The position numbers were made by a program, and so were the translations under genes. This document shows, piece after piece, positions 26,023 to 34,635 of a stretch of 47,660 nucleotides of DNA; the first letter of the stretch is position 1, and each line of letters opens with the position of its first letter. The notes under the pieces are model-generated. The model worked only from the letters and a program-made list of their open reading frames with translations, did no database searches and was not told the DNA's origin. The DNA is from an uncultured Lachnospiraceae bacterium (GTDB taxonomy: Bacteria > Bacillota > Clostridia > Lachnospirales > Lachnospiraceae). The stretch spans positions 1-47,660 of the forward strand of contig CACWGK010000009.1 in the NCBI GenBank assembly GCA_902760415.1, written 5' to 3'.

Positions 26023-27075
26023 ATGAATACTTCTCAGCTCAGAATATCTCAGTACGAAACAGTTCTCTTTAATGCAAATCTCAATCCAAAGGGAATTCCG
26101 AACACAGTAAGAAATGCAATCAAGGAGAACATCGACACAATCGTCAAGTATCCCGACATATACTATACAAAACTCAAGACTGCGGTTTCATCCTATGTTG
26201 ATGCACCACTGGATAGTATTATCATGGGAAATGGTTCTACAGACCTGCTGAAGCTTTTTGCAACTCTGATTCATCCAAAGAAGACTATGCTGATCTCTCC
26301 TGGACCAAGTGAGTATGCAAATGTGCTCTCCGACCACGATACAGATATCGTATATTTCGACCTTGGCGAAGAGGACGACTTCACGTTGGATATACACAAG
26401 CTATCAGCTGCCCTCACAGATGATCTGGACATGCTGATCGTTGCAAATCCTAACAATCCAACATCTAAGAAGATTTCACATGCTGATATGAAGTCTCTCG
26501 TTGAAGTCTGCGAAGCAAAAGATATCTTCCTTATCATCGACGAGATGTATATCGAGTTCATCGATAACTATCTGGACTTCACTGCAGTTCCGCTCACTAA
26601 CGAATATAGCAACATCGCTGTTATCAGAAGTGTATCTAAGTTCTTTGCAGTACCAGGCCTGAGATTCGCCTATGCAGTCATGAATAATCCTGAATATAAA
26701 GAGATCATCGACCGCATCACTACTAAGAACAACATTGCTTCTCTCACAGCTATTGCTATCACGGAAATGTTTAAAGACCAGGAATATATCGAAGATTCCC
26801 AGTCTATCATTCACACAGAGAGATCTCTTGTATATCTTGCGATGTCAACCAGCAAGACCATCAAGCTTATCAAACCAGACGCAAACTTCATGCTTGTTAA
26901 GCTTCTGAAGGATGACATCACTGCTTCCGATGTTGCAGTTCACTGTAATCAGCGAGGAATAATCATCCGTAAATGCGACGACATCCGCGGACTTAGCAAT
27001 AAGTACATCCGTATCTGCTTCATGAATCCAAAGCAGAACGACCTGATGGTAAACACCATCCTAGAAATTGTTTAG
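26023..27075 (+). CDS. PLP-dependent aminotransferase (HisC/CobD-like)
   Basis: A fold-type I class II aminotransferase of 350 residues. NPNNPTSK (142-149) carries the PLP-binding Asn. Asp173 in IIDEMYIEF contacts the pyridine nitrogen, and Tyr176 is present. The Schiff-base lysine is Lys206 in RSVSKFF, and Arg214 in GLRFAYA binds phosphate. The closest families are histidinol-phosphate aminotransferase and the threonine-phosphate decarboxylase CobD. No histidine or cobalamin genes are adjacent, so the substrate cannot be chosen. The stop codon lies inside an 11-base tandem duplication. Confidence 0.88.
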   Translation: MNTSQLRISQYETVLFNANLNPKGIPNTVRNAIKENIDTIVKYPDIYYTKLKTAVSSYVDAPLDSIIMGNGSTDLLKLFATLIHPKKTMLISPGPSEYANVLSDHDTDIVYFDLGEEDDFTLDIHKLSAALTDDLDMLIVANPNNPTSKKISHADMKSLVEVCEAKDIFLIIDEMYIEFIDNYLDFTAVPLTNEYSNIAVIRSVSKFFAVPGLRFAYAVMNNPEYKEIIDRITTKNNIASLTAIAITEMFKDQEYIEDSQSIIHTERSLVYLAMSTSKTIKLIKPDANFMLVKLLKDDITASDVAVHCNQRGIIIRKCDDIRGLSNKYIRICFMNPKQNDLMVNTILEIV

Positions 27076-27212
27076 AAATTGTTTAGTATATATGATTGGA
27101 TATATAATATTTGAATCATTTGAATCATTTGGATAATTTGTTTTTTATATATAATATGATTTGGGATTTGATTTTTATATATAATATGATTTGGGATTTG
27201 ATTTTTATATAT
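27062..27212. repeat. Three short tandem repeat arrays after the aminotransferase gene
   Basis: An 11-base unit (AGAAATTGTTT) is doubled at 27063-27084 across the stop codon. A 9-base unit (TTGAATCAT) is doubled at 27111-27128. A 30-base AT-rich unit is present about 2.3 times at 27143-27212, with period 27151 to 27181. Three independent periods within 150 bases point to a slippage-prone tract. Confidence 0.8.
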
Positions 27213-27307
27213 TATTCGAATTATTCGGCTATATCTCCTTTTGTGAAGGCGCAGTCACCCGTTTGTGATCAAAATAGCGTCTTTTTGTAAATTATGTAAA
27301 CCAAAAT

Positions 27308-27394
27308 CGACTATATGACATTTTTTAACCGAAGAGTCACCCGTATTTTTCAATACTACGGGTGACCATTCAGCTAGCAGATGTCATATAGCCG
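27308..27394. terminator. Nested double hairpin between convergent genes
   Basis: Outer arms 27308-27321 and 27381-27394 (CGACTATATGACAT against ATGTCATATAGCCG) pair at 13 of 14 positions. They enclose a perfect inner stem, GTCACCCGTA (27336-27345) with TACGGGTGAC (27357-27366). T-rich bases follow on both strands, so it can serve as a bidirectional terminator for the aminotransferase and the methyltransferase. It is larger than a usual terminator. Within the 400-base gap 27076-27475 I see only this element, the tandem arrays upstream, and an extra copy of AGTCACCCGT at 27253-27262. Confidence 0.55.
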
Positions 27395-27475
27395 AGCTTT
27401 TATTATAACCAACTTTTATCATAGCCAACTGTAACTATAGCATTATCATCTTCTTTTGACTTTGCATTCTAACAC

Positions 27476-28648
27476 TCAACTTTCTTTTTTTACGAGATAT
27501 AACAATTCTTTCACATGGATATCTCTACCGCCAAGATTCCTGCAGCCTCTAAATGTGTTGTACTCCTTATCCATCACTCTAACATCGCCAATCTTAGAGA
27601 GAAACTCCAACATTTCTTCCTGTGATATATATCCATCGTCGCTAAATGATATAAGAAGATACTTGGAATCTATATTCTCGCACAGATTCTTCATGGTTGT
27701 CTTGGCAATATCCTTCTTGTTAAAGTCAGATTTATTCCAACCAACAGGTATTCCAGATACCTTGCTTACCTCTTCTGGTCTCTCATAGTTATTGATAAGA
27801 TTAAGCATAAAGTAGTTAGAACCATATGGATGCTGATTATACGGTGGATCCATATAAGTTAGATCAGTATGAGGTAGTTTCTGAGCCAGTTGGCTTGCAT
27901 CCTCCTGATATAACTTTACTTCACACGAAAAGTTACTGAACACAGGTAGCCTAAGCTCGATATCCGATAGTATTCTAGGCAATGCATTTCTACCATCACC
28001 GCCATACTGGCCTATTCCAGTTTTTGTATTCTTATAAAATCCTTTAAATACTCCACTGGTGTTATTATGCACCGATGCCTCATATAGAAGCGGTGCAAGA
28101 AGAAATGTCTTATATGGTTCCGGCACTTCTTCGATAAGTTGTCTAGCCGTATCTATATACTTAGCATTTCTGGTAGTATAGAATACCCTCTCGCCTTTCT
28201 TTATATCCGTATCGTCCTTAGGACTGTACATTTCAGATATAAAACCTATGCGAAGAGGCTCCCTATCAAGACAGTTCTTTACGCCAAGGTAATACTTTCT
28301 TAGTGTTTCCATATCTATCTCTTCTTTATTGGCGAGATAGCATCTATTAATAGTCTGGCAGTAATCCTCGAGATCGTTGGTATATAGGGCATTTGCATCC
28401 TTTTTGAAATATCTCGATACTATCCCGGAGCCAGAGAAGATATCAACCATATCTAGTTTATCTCTTCCGAGCTCTTCTTTTACTAACTCAACACCCGTCC
28501 CAATAAAATCAAGTAGAGCTCGTTTGTTTCCAAGATATGTAATTATTTGTTCTGATAAATAATCAGGATTTTCACCACAGATTACTCCGCTTTTATTTAT
28601 CATTTCATTCTCCATTTTTGTCTGTCGTACTTTAATAGTATGCCTCAT
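27476..28648 (-). CDS. Orphan N6-adenine DNA methyltransferase (D12/Dam class)
   Basis: A 390-residue methyltransferase. Motif X-like YLGNKRALLDFIG lies near residue 38, the SAM-binding motif I DIFSGSGIVSRYF near 69-81, and the catalytic motif IV DPPYNQHPYGSNY near 275. Order X-I-TRD-IV is that of the alpha (Dam-like) class. It transfers a methyl group to adenine in a specific site that cannot be predicted here. No restriction gene is adjacent, so it may be a solitary modification enzyme. A GGTGG lies before the first ATG. The alternative start MINKSGV (residue 16) has a GGAG and is equally plausible. Confidence 0.9.
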   Translation of the reverse strand: MRHTIKVRQTKMENEMINKSGVICGENPDYLSEQIITYLGNKRALLDFIGTGVELVKEELGRDKLDMVDIFSGSGIVSRYFKKDANALYTNDLEDYCQTINRCYLANKEEIDMETLRKYYLGVKNCLDREPLRIGFISEMYSPKDDTDIKKGERVFYTTRNAKYIDTARQLIEEVPEPYKTFLLAPLLYEASVHNNTSGVFKGFYKNTKTGIGQYGGDGRNALPRILSDIELRLPVFSNFSCEVKLYQEDASQLAQKLPHTDLTYMDPPYNQHPYGSNYFMLNLINNYERPEEVSKVSGIPVGWNKSDFNKKDIAKTTMKNLCENIDSKYLLISFSDDGYISQEEMLEFLSKIGDVRVMDKEYNTFRGCRNLGGRDIHVKELLYLVKKES

Positions 28649-28680
28649 ATAACCACCAAAATCAACCTAATGAAAACTAC

Positions 28681-28717
28681 AAAAAAGACAGAGGACCACA
28701 CGCAAGCCTCTGTCTTT
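28681..28717. terminator. Bidirectional terminator after the prepilin peptidase gene
   Basis: AAGACAGAGG (28685-28694) and CCTCTGTCTT (28707-28716) form a perfect 10-bp stem. It has AAAAAA on the left, which reads as a T-run on the minus strand. It closes the hemZ-hisS-aspS-peptidase unit. Confidence 0.85.
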
Positions 28718-28742
28718 ACAATAATATATATTTTATATTTTG

Positions 28743-28790
28743 TTTTTTTGTATATCTGTTAGCTTATTGTTTTGTATATCTGTTAACTTG
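28743..28790. repeat. 24-base tandem duplication before the terminator
   Basis: TTTTGTATATCTGTTA occurs at 28746-28761 and again at 28770-28785, a 24-base period, between the prepilin peptidase stop and its terminator. It is noncoding. Confidence 0.7.
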
Positions 28791-28808
28791 TAGCTTTGGC
28801 AGATTATT

Positions 28809-29612
28809 TTAGTAGCCGTATGTATTCGGCATCATCGACTTCAGTAAATCTATGTACCAGTTTACAAGTTGCTGTCCGAAAAGCACCGCCAGTACAAGTC
28901 CGATGCAAAGTGAAGGTCCAAATGGCATATGTTCCTTGCCACCTTTCTTCCTTCTAGCTATTAGGACAATTCCGATAGCAGCACCGATGAATAGACCGAT
29001 AAGAAATCCTGTAAGAACACCCTTCCATCCAAGAAGTACGCCCGCTGCAGCCATCAGTTTGATATCACCGCCACCGAAGGCTCCCTTAACCAGTATCGTT
29101 ACGATAAGTAGGAAACCACTGACGCAAACCGCACCTATCAATCTGTCAATTATCGATACATCCGACTTCTGAACCCCTATAAGGTTGAGTATCAGAGATA
29201 TGATACCAAGACCAAGAATGATGAGATTCAGCGAAGGCGGAATCTCCATAGTATCCATATCGATAAATGCTATAACAGTCAGCACTCCAAAGAAGATAAA
29301 GTAAATGATAGTTTCAACAGATAGTCCAAAGAAGAAGCCCACTAAAGCACCGAGCACTGCACCGATTATGGCTGTAATAAAGAACCTAGTCTTATACTCA
29401 GCCTTTACGTCCGCAAAGCCAATCTTAATCTTTCCTGCTTCTATCTCTTTAGTTTCTTCGAAAGCCTTCTTCTCTGCGTCAGTCATTTTGCCATCAACAT
29501 CTTCGTCATAATCCTCACGACTACGAACCACGGCAACCATACGCCTGATCACAACATTTAAGAAAATGTACGTTATAAAACCAAATACAGCTAAAACTAT
29601 TGCTACTACCAC
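28809..29612 (-). CDS. Prepilin peptidase A24, catalytic half only
   Basis: A 267-residue membrane protein of the type IV prepilin peptidase family. The GxGD-type aspartates are present: Asp118 in FIDMDTMEIPP and Asp183 in GGGDIKLMAA. Six or so membrane helices cover residues 75-260. The N-terminal Cys4 N-methyltransferase domain is missing. It is replaced by one membrane helix (about 3-24) and a charged linker (about 30-75). The missing domain is encoded separately at 41596-42015. It should cleave the pilin precursors of the locus at 35161-47660. The gene follows aspS by 72 bases and is probably read with it. Confidence 0.9.
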   Translation of the reverse strand: MVVAIVLAVFGFITYIFLNVVIRRMVAVVRSREDYDEDVDGKMTDAEKKAFEETKEIEAGKIKIGFADVKAEYKTRFFITAIIGAVLGALVGFFFGLSVETIIYFIFFGVLTVIAFIDMDTMEIPPSLNLIILGLGIISLILNLIGVQKSDVSIIDRLIGAVCVSGFLLIVTILVKGAFGGGDIKLMAAAGVLLGWKGVLTGFLIGLFIGAAIGIVLIARRKKGGKEHMPFGPSLCIGLVLAVLFGQQLVNWYIDLLKSMMPNTYGY

Positions 29613-29684
29613 TTACATTATCCCCATAATCAAAATCTATATCTACAAGTGTCGACTCATTTTATCCTAATCATTTTGTCCGAA

Positions 29685-31469
29685 TTACTCTTCGTCATCT
29701 TTTACGATAGCGATATGAAGCTCGTCGAGCTGTGACTGTTCAACAGCTGATGGAGCGTCCATCATAATATCCTGTGCATTCTTGTTCATAGGGAATGCAA
29801 TGATTTCACGAATTGACTCCTCGCCAGCAAGAAGCATGATCATTCTATCTACACCAGGAGCGATACCAGCATGTGGAGGTGCTCCATAAGTAAATGCATT
29901 GTACATAGCTGGGAACTTAGCCTTAACTTCGTCTTCACCGAGGCGAACCATTTCGAAAGCCTTGACCATGACTTCTGGATCATGATTTCTTACAGCTCCA
30001 GATGAAAGCTCGATTCCGTTACATACAAGGTCATACTGATCAGCCATAATGCTGAGCGGATCAACCTCTCCAGCCTGTGCCTTCTCGAGGATATCCTTGC
30101 CACCGATTGGCATAGAGAATGGATTGTGACAGAACTCAAGAAGTCCTGACTCCTCTCCTATCTCATACATTGGGAAGTCTACTATCCAGCAGAACTCATA
30201 TCTTTCTTTATCCATGTGACCTTCGCACTCAGCACCCAGCATCTTAACAGCGACACCAGATATCTTCTGTGCAAGAGTCTTCTTACCAGCACCAACTACT
30301 ACGAGAGTATTTGGAGCAAGACTAAGCTTCTTAGTTACAGCCTCTACAGTTGCAGGATCAGCATTTACGAACTTAGCGATTCCACCTGCGATAGCACCTG
30401 ACTCATCAGTCTTGAACCAATAAGCCTTAGCGCCTGCCTGAACTTCAATATCAGCACATATCTTATCTATCTGCTTTCTTGTAAGCTTGCAGTCTGATAC
30501 AGGAACAGCTTTTACAACATTTCCCTTAAATGGCTCGAATCCGCAAGATTCAAGCTCGTCTGTCACGTCAGTAACTCTGAGATCTATACGAAGGTCTGGC
30601 TTATCTGAACCAAACTCATCCATAGCCTGAAGATAAGGGATTCTTGTAAATGGAGCATCTGAAGCGATGTTATACTTACCATACTTTGCGAAGATTGGAG
30701 GAAGTACATCCTCGATAATCTCAAATACATCATCCTTAGATGCAAATGCCATTTCCATATCCATCTGATAGAACTCTCCAGGTGAACGGTCACCTCTCGC
30801 ATCCTCATCCCTGAAGCAAGGAGCAATCTGGAAATATCTATCAAAGCCAGCTGTCATAAGCAGCTGCTTGAACTGCTGTGGAGCCTGTGGCAGAGCGTAG
30901 AACTTGCCAGGATGCTTTCTTGCAGGAACAAGATAGTCTCTTGCGCCCTCTGGTGATGATGCAGTAAGAATAGGTGTAGTAATCTCAAGGAAATCATGTG
31001 CAATCATCGCACTTCTCAGAGCTGCAACTACGTTACATCTCATTACGATATTGTTCTTAACTTCTGGATTACGAAGATCCAGATAACGATGCTTGAGACG
31101 GAATGTCTCATCAGCCTCTCTTGAATGATTTATCTCAAATGGAAGCTCAGCGTGGTAGTTCTTTCCAAGCACTTCGATTGAATCTGGAACGATCTCAATC
31201 TCGCCTGTAGGAATCTTGTTATTTACACTACTTCTCTCACGAACTGTACCTGTTATCTTGAGAGTTGACTCCTTATTGATTGGCTTGATGACAGACATCA
31301 TTTCCTCTGTCTCAACAACCACCTGAGTAGTACCGTAGAAATCACGCATTACAACAAATGCAAGATTTCCACCGACTTCTCTGACATTCTCCATCCATCC
31401 GACGATAGTTACCTTCTCACCGACATTCTCTTTTCTTAACTCACCGCAAGTATGCGTTCTTGACTGCAT
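29685..31469 (-). CDS. aspS: Aspartyl-tRNA synthetase
   Basis: A 594-residue bacterial-type class II enzyme. It has an N-terminal OB-fold anticodon domain (1-110), class II motif 2 FRDEDARGDRSPGEFYQMD (about 217-235), the bacterial GAD insertion (about 290-420) and motif 3 GVDRMIMLLAGEESIREII near 540. Bacteria with the asparagine amidotransferase route use a non-discriminating form; the sequence alone does not settle this. GGAGG lies upstream of the start. It is 46 bases from hisS, in a conserved hisS-aspS pair. Confidence 0.98.
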   Translation of the reverse strand: MQSRTHTCGELRKENVGEKVTIVGWMENVREVGGNLAFVVMRDFYGTTQVVVETEEMMSVIKPINKESTLKITGTVRERSSVNNKIPTGEIEIVPDSIEVLGKNYHAELPFEINHSREADETFRLKHRYLDLRNPEVKNNIVMRCNVVAALRSAMIAHDFLEITTPILTASSPEGARDYLVPARKHPGKFYALPQAPQQFKQLLMTAGFDRYFQIAPCFRDEDARGDRSPGEFYQMDMEMAFASKDDVFEIIEDVLPPIFAKYGKYNIASDAPFTRIPYLQAMDEFGSDKPDLRIDLRVTDVTDELESCGFEPFKGNVVKAVPVSDCKLTRKQIDKICADIEVQAGAKAYWFKTDESGAIAGGIAKFVNADPATVEAVTKKLSLAPNTLVVVGAGKKTLAQKISGVAVKMLGAECEGHMDKERYEFCWIVDFPMYEIGEESGLLEFCHNPFSMPIGGKDILEKAQAGEVDPLSIMADQYDLVCNGIELSSGAVRNHDPEVMVKAFEMVRLGEDEVKAKFPAMYNAFTYGAPPHAGIAPGVDRMIMLLAGEESIREIIAFPMNKNAQDIMMDAPSAVEQSQLDELHIAIVKDDEE

Positions 31470-31515
31470 TTTCTTTCCTCCAAATCTATATCAATTTGTT
31501 TCATTTCCTATATTA

Positions 31516-32868
31516 TTAGAAGTCGCGATCCGCGAAGAACTCTACAAACTCTGTGTAGCCTTCCTCCTGCATCTTCTCCTTCTGGAACTTCTTATTCTTC
31601 TTCATGATAGATACATTTACGATCACGCCCTTATCTCTTTCTTCCTTAGCAAGGGCCATAATCTTCTGCATCTTATCAGCTGGCATATTCTTCTCTATGA
31701 GGTATGCCTTTCTTTCACCGGTTCCAGGAACCTGGAAGTTACTCTCAAGAAGAAGCATTACGATTCTCTCAAATCCGATAGAGAAACCAACCGCTGGAGT
31801 AGCCTGACCAGTAAACTTACCGATCATCTCATCATAACGGCCGCCGCCACCAACAGATCCGCCGTACTCATCCATAGATATCTCGAAGATAGGACCTGTG
31901 TAGTAGGACATTCCACGAACAAGAGTTGGGTCAAAGCTGATGCCAAAGTCAGCAGCCTTAGCTCCCTCAACGCTTGTTATAATAGTAGATAAATTATCTG
32001 AAACTTCTGAATCAAGGAAGTCCCCAAGAGTATCCTTGATAGACTTGATATTCTCTATGCTGACCTTAGCCTTCTCATCATTTGAAATCTTTGATGTTAC
32101 ATCATTAGCATCACTTCCAACAAGTTTCTCATAGAGTCCAAGATACTTCTCAACAGTATCAGCTGCATAGCCTTCCTTAAGAAGTTCTTCCTTAACTCCG
32201 TCCAGACCAATCTTATCCATCTTGTCAAGGATAATAAATACTGTATCGTAGTCCTCCTCAGCAAATCCGCTGTATGCAGCCATTGCCTTAAGGATTCTTC
32301 TATCATTTATTCTAATAGTAAAGTTCTTGAAATCGAGCTTGCCAAGAAGTGTTGTTGTTGCAAGTATAAGCTCTATCTCTGCTATAATTCCAGACTCGCC
32401 CAGGATATCGATGTCACACTGCATAAACTGGCGGAAACGACCTCTCTGAGGACGATCTGCACGCCACACATTTCCCATCTGAAGCGCCTTAAATGGGGAT
32501 GGCAGATCATTTGCATTATTTGAATAGTATCTAGAAAGTGGAAGTGTCAGGTCGTAGCGAAGTCCGCTATCTGTAAGTGAACCAACATTCACTCCTTCCT
32601 CACCATCAGCAGCACCGCTCTCTACAAGCTTATTTACTGCAGAAGACAGCTTATCGCCACGCTTCAGCACCTTAAAGATAAGCTTCTCATTTTCTCCACC
32701 CTGATTACTAGAGAGATTCTCAATATGCTCCATAGCTGGAGTCTCAACTGAGGTAAAGCCAAATGTCTTATAAGTCTCCTTGATAAGACCGATGGCATAA
32801 TCCCTTATCTCCATCTCTCTTGGGAGTATATCCTTCATGCCTGTAACAGGCTTCTTCTTCATTGCCAT
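31516..32868 (-). CDS. hisS: Histidyl-tRNA synthetase
   Basis: A 450-residue class II synthetase. Motif 2 is MGNVWRADRPQRGRFRQFMQ, and the histidine-binding region reads LVRGMSYYTGPIFEI, where many HisRS have LVRGLDYYTG. The D-to-S change belongs to the HisRS subfamily I associate with some Clostridia and is not by itself a defect. Motif 3 is VGFSIGFERIVMLL, and the C-terminal anticodon domain covers about 345-450. AGGAGG precedes the first ATG. It lies between hemZ and aspS. Confidence 0.96.
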   Translation of the reverse strand: MAMKKKPVTGMKDILPREMEIRDYAIGLIKETYKTFGFTSVETPAMEHIENLSSNQGGENEKLIFKVLKRGDKLSSAVNKLVESGAADGEEGVNVGSLTDSGLRYDLTLPLSRYYSNNANDLPSPFKALQMGNVWRADRPQRGRFRQFMQCDIDILGESGIIAEIELILATTTLLGKLDFKNFTIRINDRRILKAMAAYSGFAEEDYDTVFIILDKMDKIGLDGVKEELLKEGYAADTVEKYLGLYEKLVGSDANDVTSKISNDEKAKVSIENIKSIKDTLGDFLDSEVSDNLSTIITSVEGAKAADFGISFDPTLVRGMSYYTGPIFEISMDEYGGSVGGGGRYDEMIGKFTGQATPAVGFSIGFERIVMLLLESNFQVPGTGERKAYLIEKNMPADKMQKIMALAKEERDKGVIVNVSIMKKNKKFQKEKMQEEGYTEFVEFFADRDF

Positions 32869-32889
32869 AATTTCCTCCTAATCTATCAA

Positions 32890-32940
32890 ATGAGAATGAG
32901 TCACTTTTTACGTCGGACGTAATTGCTGACTCATTTTCAT
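32890..32940 (-). repeat. Palindromic intergenic element, copy 2 (TTACGT-CGG-ACGTAA core)
   Basis: Outer arms 32890-32903 and 32927-32940 form 14 pairs including one G-T. Then come 4x4 internal loops, inner arms TTACGT/ACGTAA (32908-32913 and 32917-32922) and a CGG loop. It touches the hemZ stop codon and precedes hisS. It matches copy 1 at 21849-21889 almost base for base over the core. Confidence 0.75.
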
Positions 32941-34430
32941 TAAGTAAGCAGACGTGCTGCCACGCCGGCATTCTTTCTTTCTAACATTTCGTCGATACGA
33001 GACATATATTCATCAACATTTTTGCAGTTCTCCACGCGGTCAACACGTGTAACCTTACCATTATCTGTAGTGAGCAGTCTCGTAATCGCTCCCGCTCCTG
33101 CCGCAAATGTATCAAGACTTTCTTCCATTATAAGGATGTTATATATACATTCAAGCCCAGGCTTCGAATAGCCAACGTTCTCCAGGTTGCCAGCAATATT
33201 CTTCTGGCGATAGAGATAGTATGGCTCGAGCCCCGCCTTCTTCGTACGAGCTGCAACTAGAGATAACATTTTATCTGTATCATGATTAATGTCATTCTCG
33301 AACTCCTCGAATCTCTCATTCAAATGTGCCGCGCGCTTTATCGCAAGGCTATGAACCGTAAGTGATTCTGGAGCAAGTTCAGCTATCTCATCCAGCGTAT
33401 ATTCCATTTCCGTCAGCGTCTCACCAGGAAGTCCTGCAATAATATCCATATTGATATTCTTGAAACCAATCTTTCTCGCATCTCGCATAGCCTGCTTAAT
33501 ATCCGCAGGTGTGTGAGCACGACCAATCTTCCTGAGCGTATCAGCATTCATTGTCTGAGGATTGATGCTGATTCTGGTAACACCATGCTTTTTCATCATT
33601 TCCAGCTTCTCACGAGTGATGCTGTCAGGACGCCCCGCCTCAACAGTAAACTCACGAAGCTTCGATATGTCAAATGTCTCGCGAACGCACTGGATAATGC
33701 TTCCCAGCTCAGTCGAATTAAGAGACGTCGGAGTACCACCACCCATGTAAACCGCAACTAGATTACGATTTCTATTCACAAATGCAATATGCTGCAATTC
33801 CTGCTTCAAAGTATCGATATATTCGCCTATCCGCCTGTCGTACTCCATGATTGGATACGCCGCAAAGGAACAATAAAGACACTTAGTCGGGCAAAATGGA
33901 ATATTAATATATAGACAATAATCTGTCAAAGGATTAACAGATTCGATAATAGACTTTTCTTTCAGTGCAACCTCTGTAGCAAGGTTAGCCTTCTCTAGGG
34001 TCGCGTCATAGGTATAGTTATAATAATCAACTATCTCCTCCACTGACTTTCCCTTCGCAAGAGCCTGTGTCGCAATCTTCGTTGGGCGCATTCCTGTAAG
34101 ACTGCCCCAAGGAAGCTCGCGCCTGGTATACTCAGACAGCAGCCTATAAATCGCAAGCTTCAGCTTATTGCGATACCTCTTACGATTCTTATAATCACCA
34201 TATATATAAGCCGAGAAGATCACGTGCCCCTTCTCTTCCATACGAAGACTCGCATTCTTCTCATCGAAAAGAGCCGTAATCATAAAGCGAAAACGCCCAA
34301 AGCGCTCTCTGTCAAATGAAGCAACCTCCGAAGGTGTCGAAATCTTAATCTTCTCACCTAAAAAGAAGGCAGAAATCATCTCCCTCAGGTCATTCTCATA
34401 TTCAGTATCATTTTGAACAAGAAGTATCAT
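32940..34430 (-). CDS. hemZ: Radical SAM coproporphyrinogen dehydrogenase HemZ-like
   Basis: About 496 residues from the ATG at 34430 (MILLVQNDTEYEN), which has AGGAG 8 bases upstream; the longer frame to 34454 lacks a ribosome site. The radical SAM cluster is CPTKCLYC (Cys180, 184, 187), followed by YMGGGTPTSL, the NPQTMN strand and a HemN-like body. HemN-type enzymes oxidise coproporphyrinogen III without oxygen, but HemZ-branch function in anaerobes lacking a full haem pathway is uncertain. The N-terminal 160 residues are the HemZ-specific extension. It heads the hemZ-hisS-aspS order typical of Lachnospiraceae. Confidence 0.92.
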   Translation of the reverse strand: MILLVQNDTEYENDLREMISAFFLGEKIKISTPSEVASFDRERFGRFRFMITALFDEKNASLRMEEKGHVIFSAYIYGDYKNRKRYRNKLKLAIYRLLSEYTRRELPWGSLTGMRPTKIATQALAKGKSVEEIVDYYNYTYDATLEKANLATEVALKEKSIIESVNPLTDYCLYINIPFCPTKCLYCSFAAYPIMEYDRRIGEYIDTLKQELQHIAFVNRNRNLVAVYMGGGTPTSLNSTELGSIIQCVRETFDISKLREFTVEAGRPDSITREKLEMMKKHGVTRISINPQTMNADTLRKIGRAHTPADIKQAMRDARKIGFKNINMDIIAGLPGETLTEMEYTLDEIAELAPESLTVHSLAIKRAAHLNERFEEFENDINHDTDKMLSLVAARTKKAGLEPYYLYRQKNIAGNLENVGYSKPGLECIYNILIMEESLDTFAAGAGAITRLLTTDNGKVTRVDRVENCKNVDEYMSRIDEMLERKNAGVAARLLT

Positions 34431-34550
34431 AGCACAGCTCCTCGCATGATTCACTAAACTACTATTATATATACACTTTGTGCTCTTTTCAACTGTAAAA
34501 GTACAGAAATGAAGCTATCTCCGATATATAAGAAGCAATCCCAAAATATA

Positions 34551-34579
34551 AAAAGAAGCGAACCAAAATGATTCGCTCC
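34551..34579 (-). terminator. Terminator after the XRE regulator gene
   Basis: AGCGAA (34557-34562) and TTCGCT (34572-34577) form a short stem followed on the minus strand by TTCTTTTTAT. It lies about 40 bases past the regulator stop. Confidence 0.65.
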
Positions 34580-34597
34580 CACCTCATTCTCATAGTC

Positions 34598-34635
34598 TCA
34601 TTCTTTTATGTGTTTCATTCTTTTATGTGTTTCAT
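34598..34635. repeat. 17-base tandem duplication at a stop codon
   Basis: TCATTCTTTTATGTGTT occurs twice in a row (34598-34614, 34615-34631) and a third copy begins. The boundary is exactly the XRE gene's stop codon: one copy encodes its last residues and the other is untranslated. Confidence 0.8.

Noticed and set aside
27143-27212. CRISPR-like array
   Set aside because: The 30-base units are directly adjacent with no spacers and only about 2.3 copies.
31516-32868. HisZ (HisG regulatory subunit) instead of hisS
   Set aside because: Class II motifs 2 and 3 and the C-terminal anticodon domain are all present, and it is paired with aspS.
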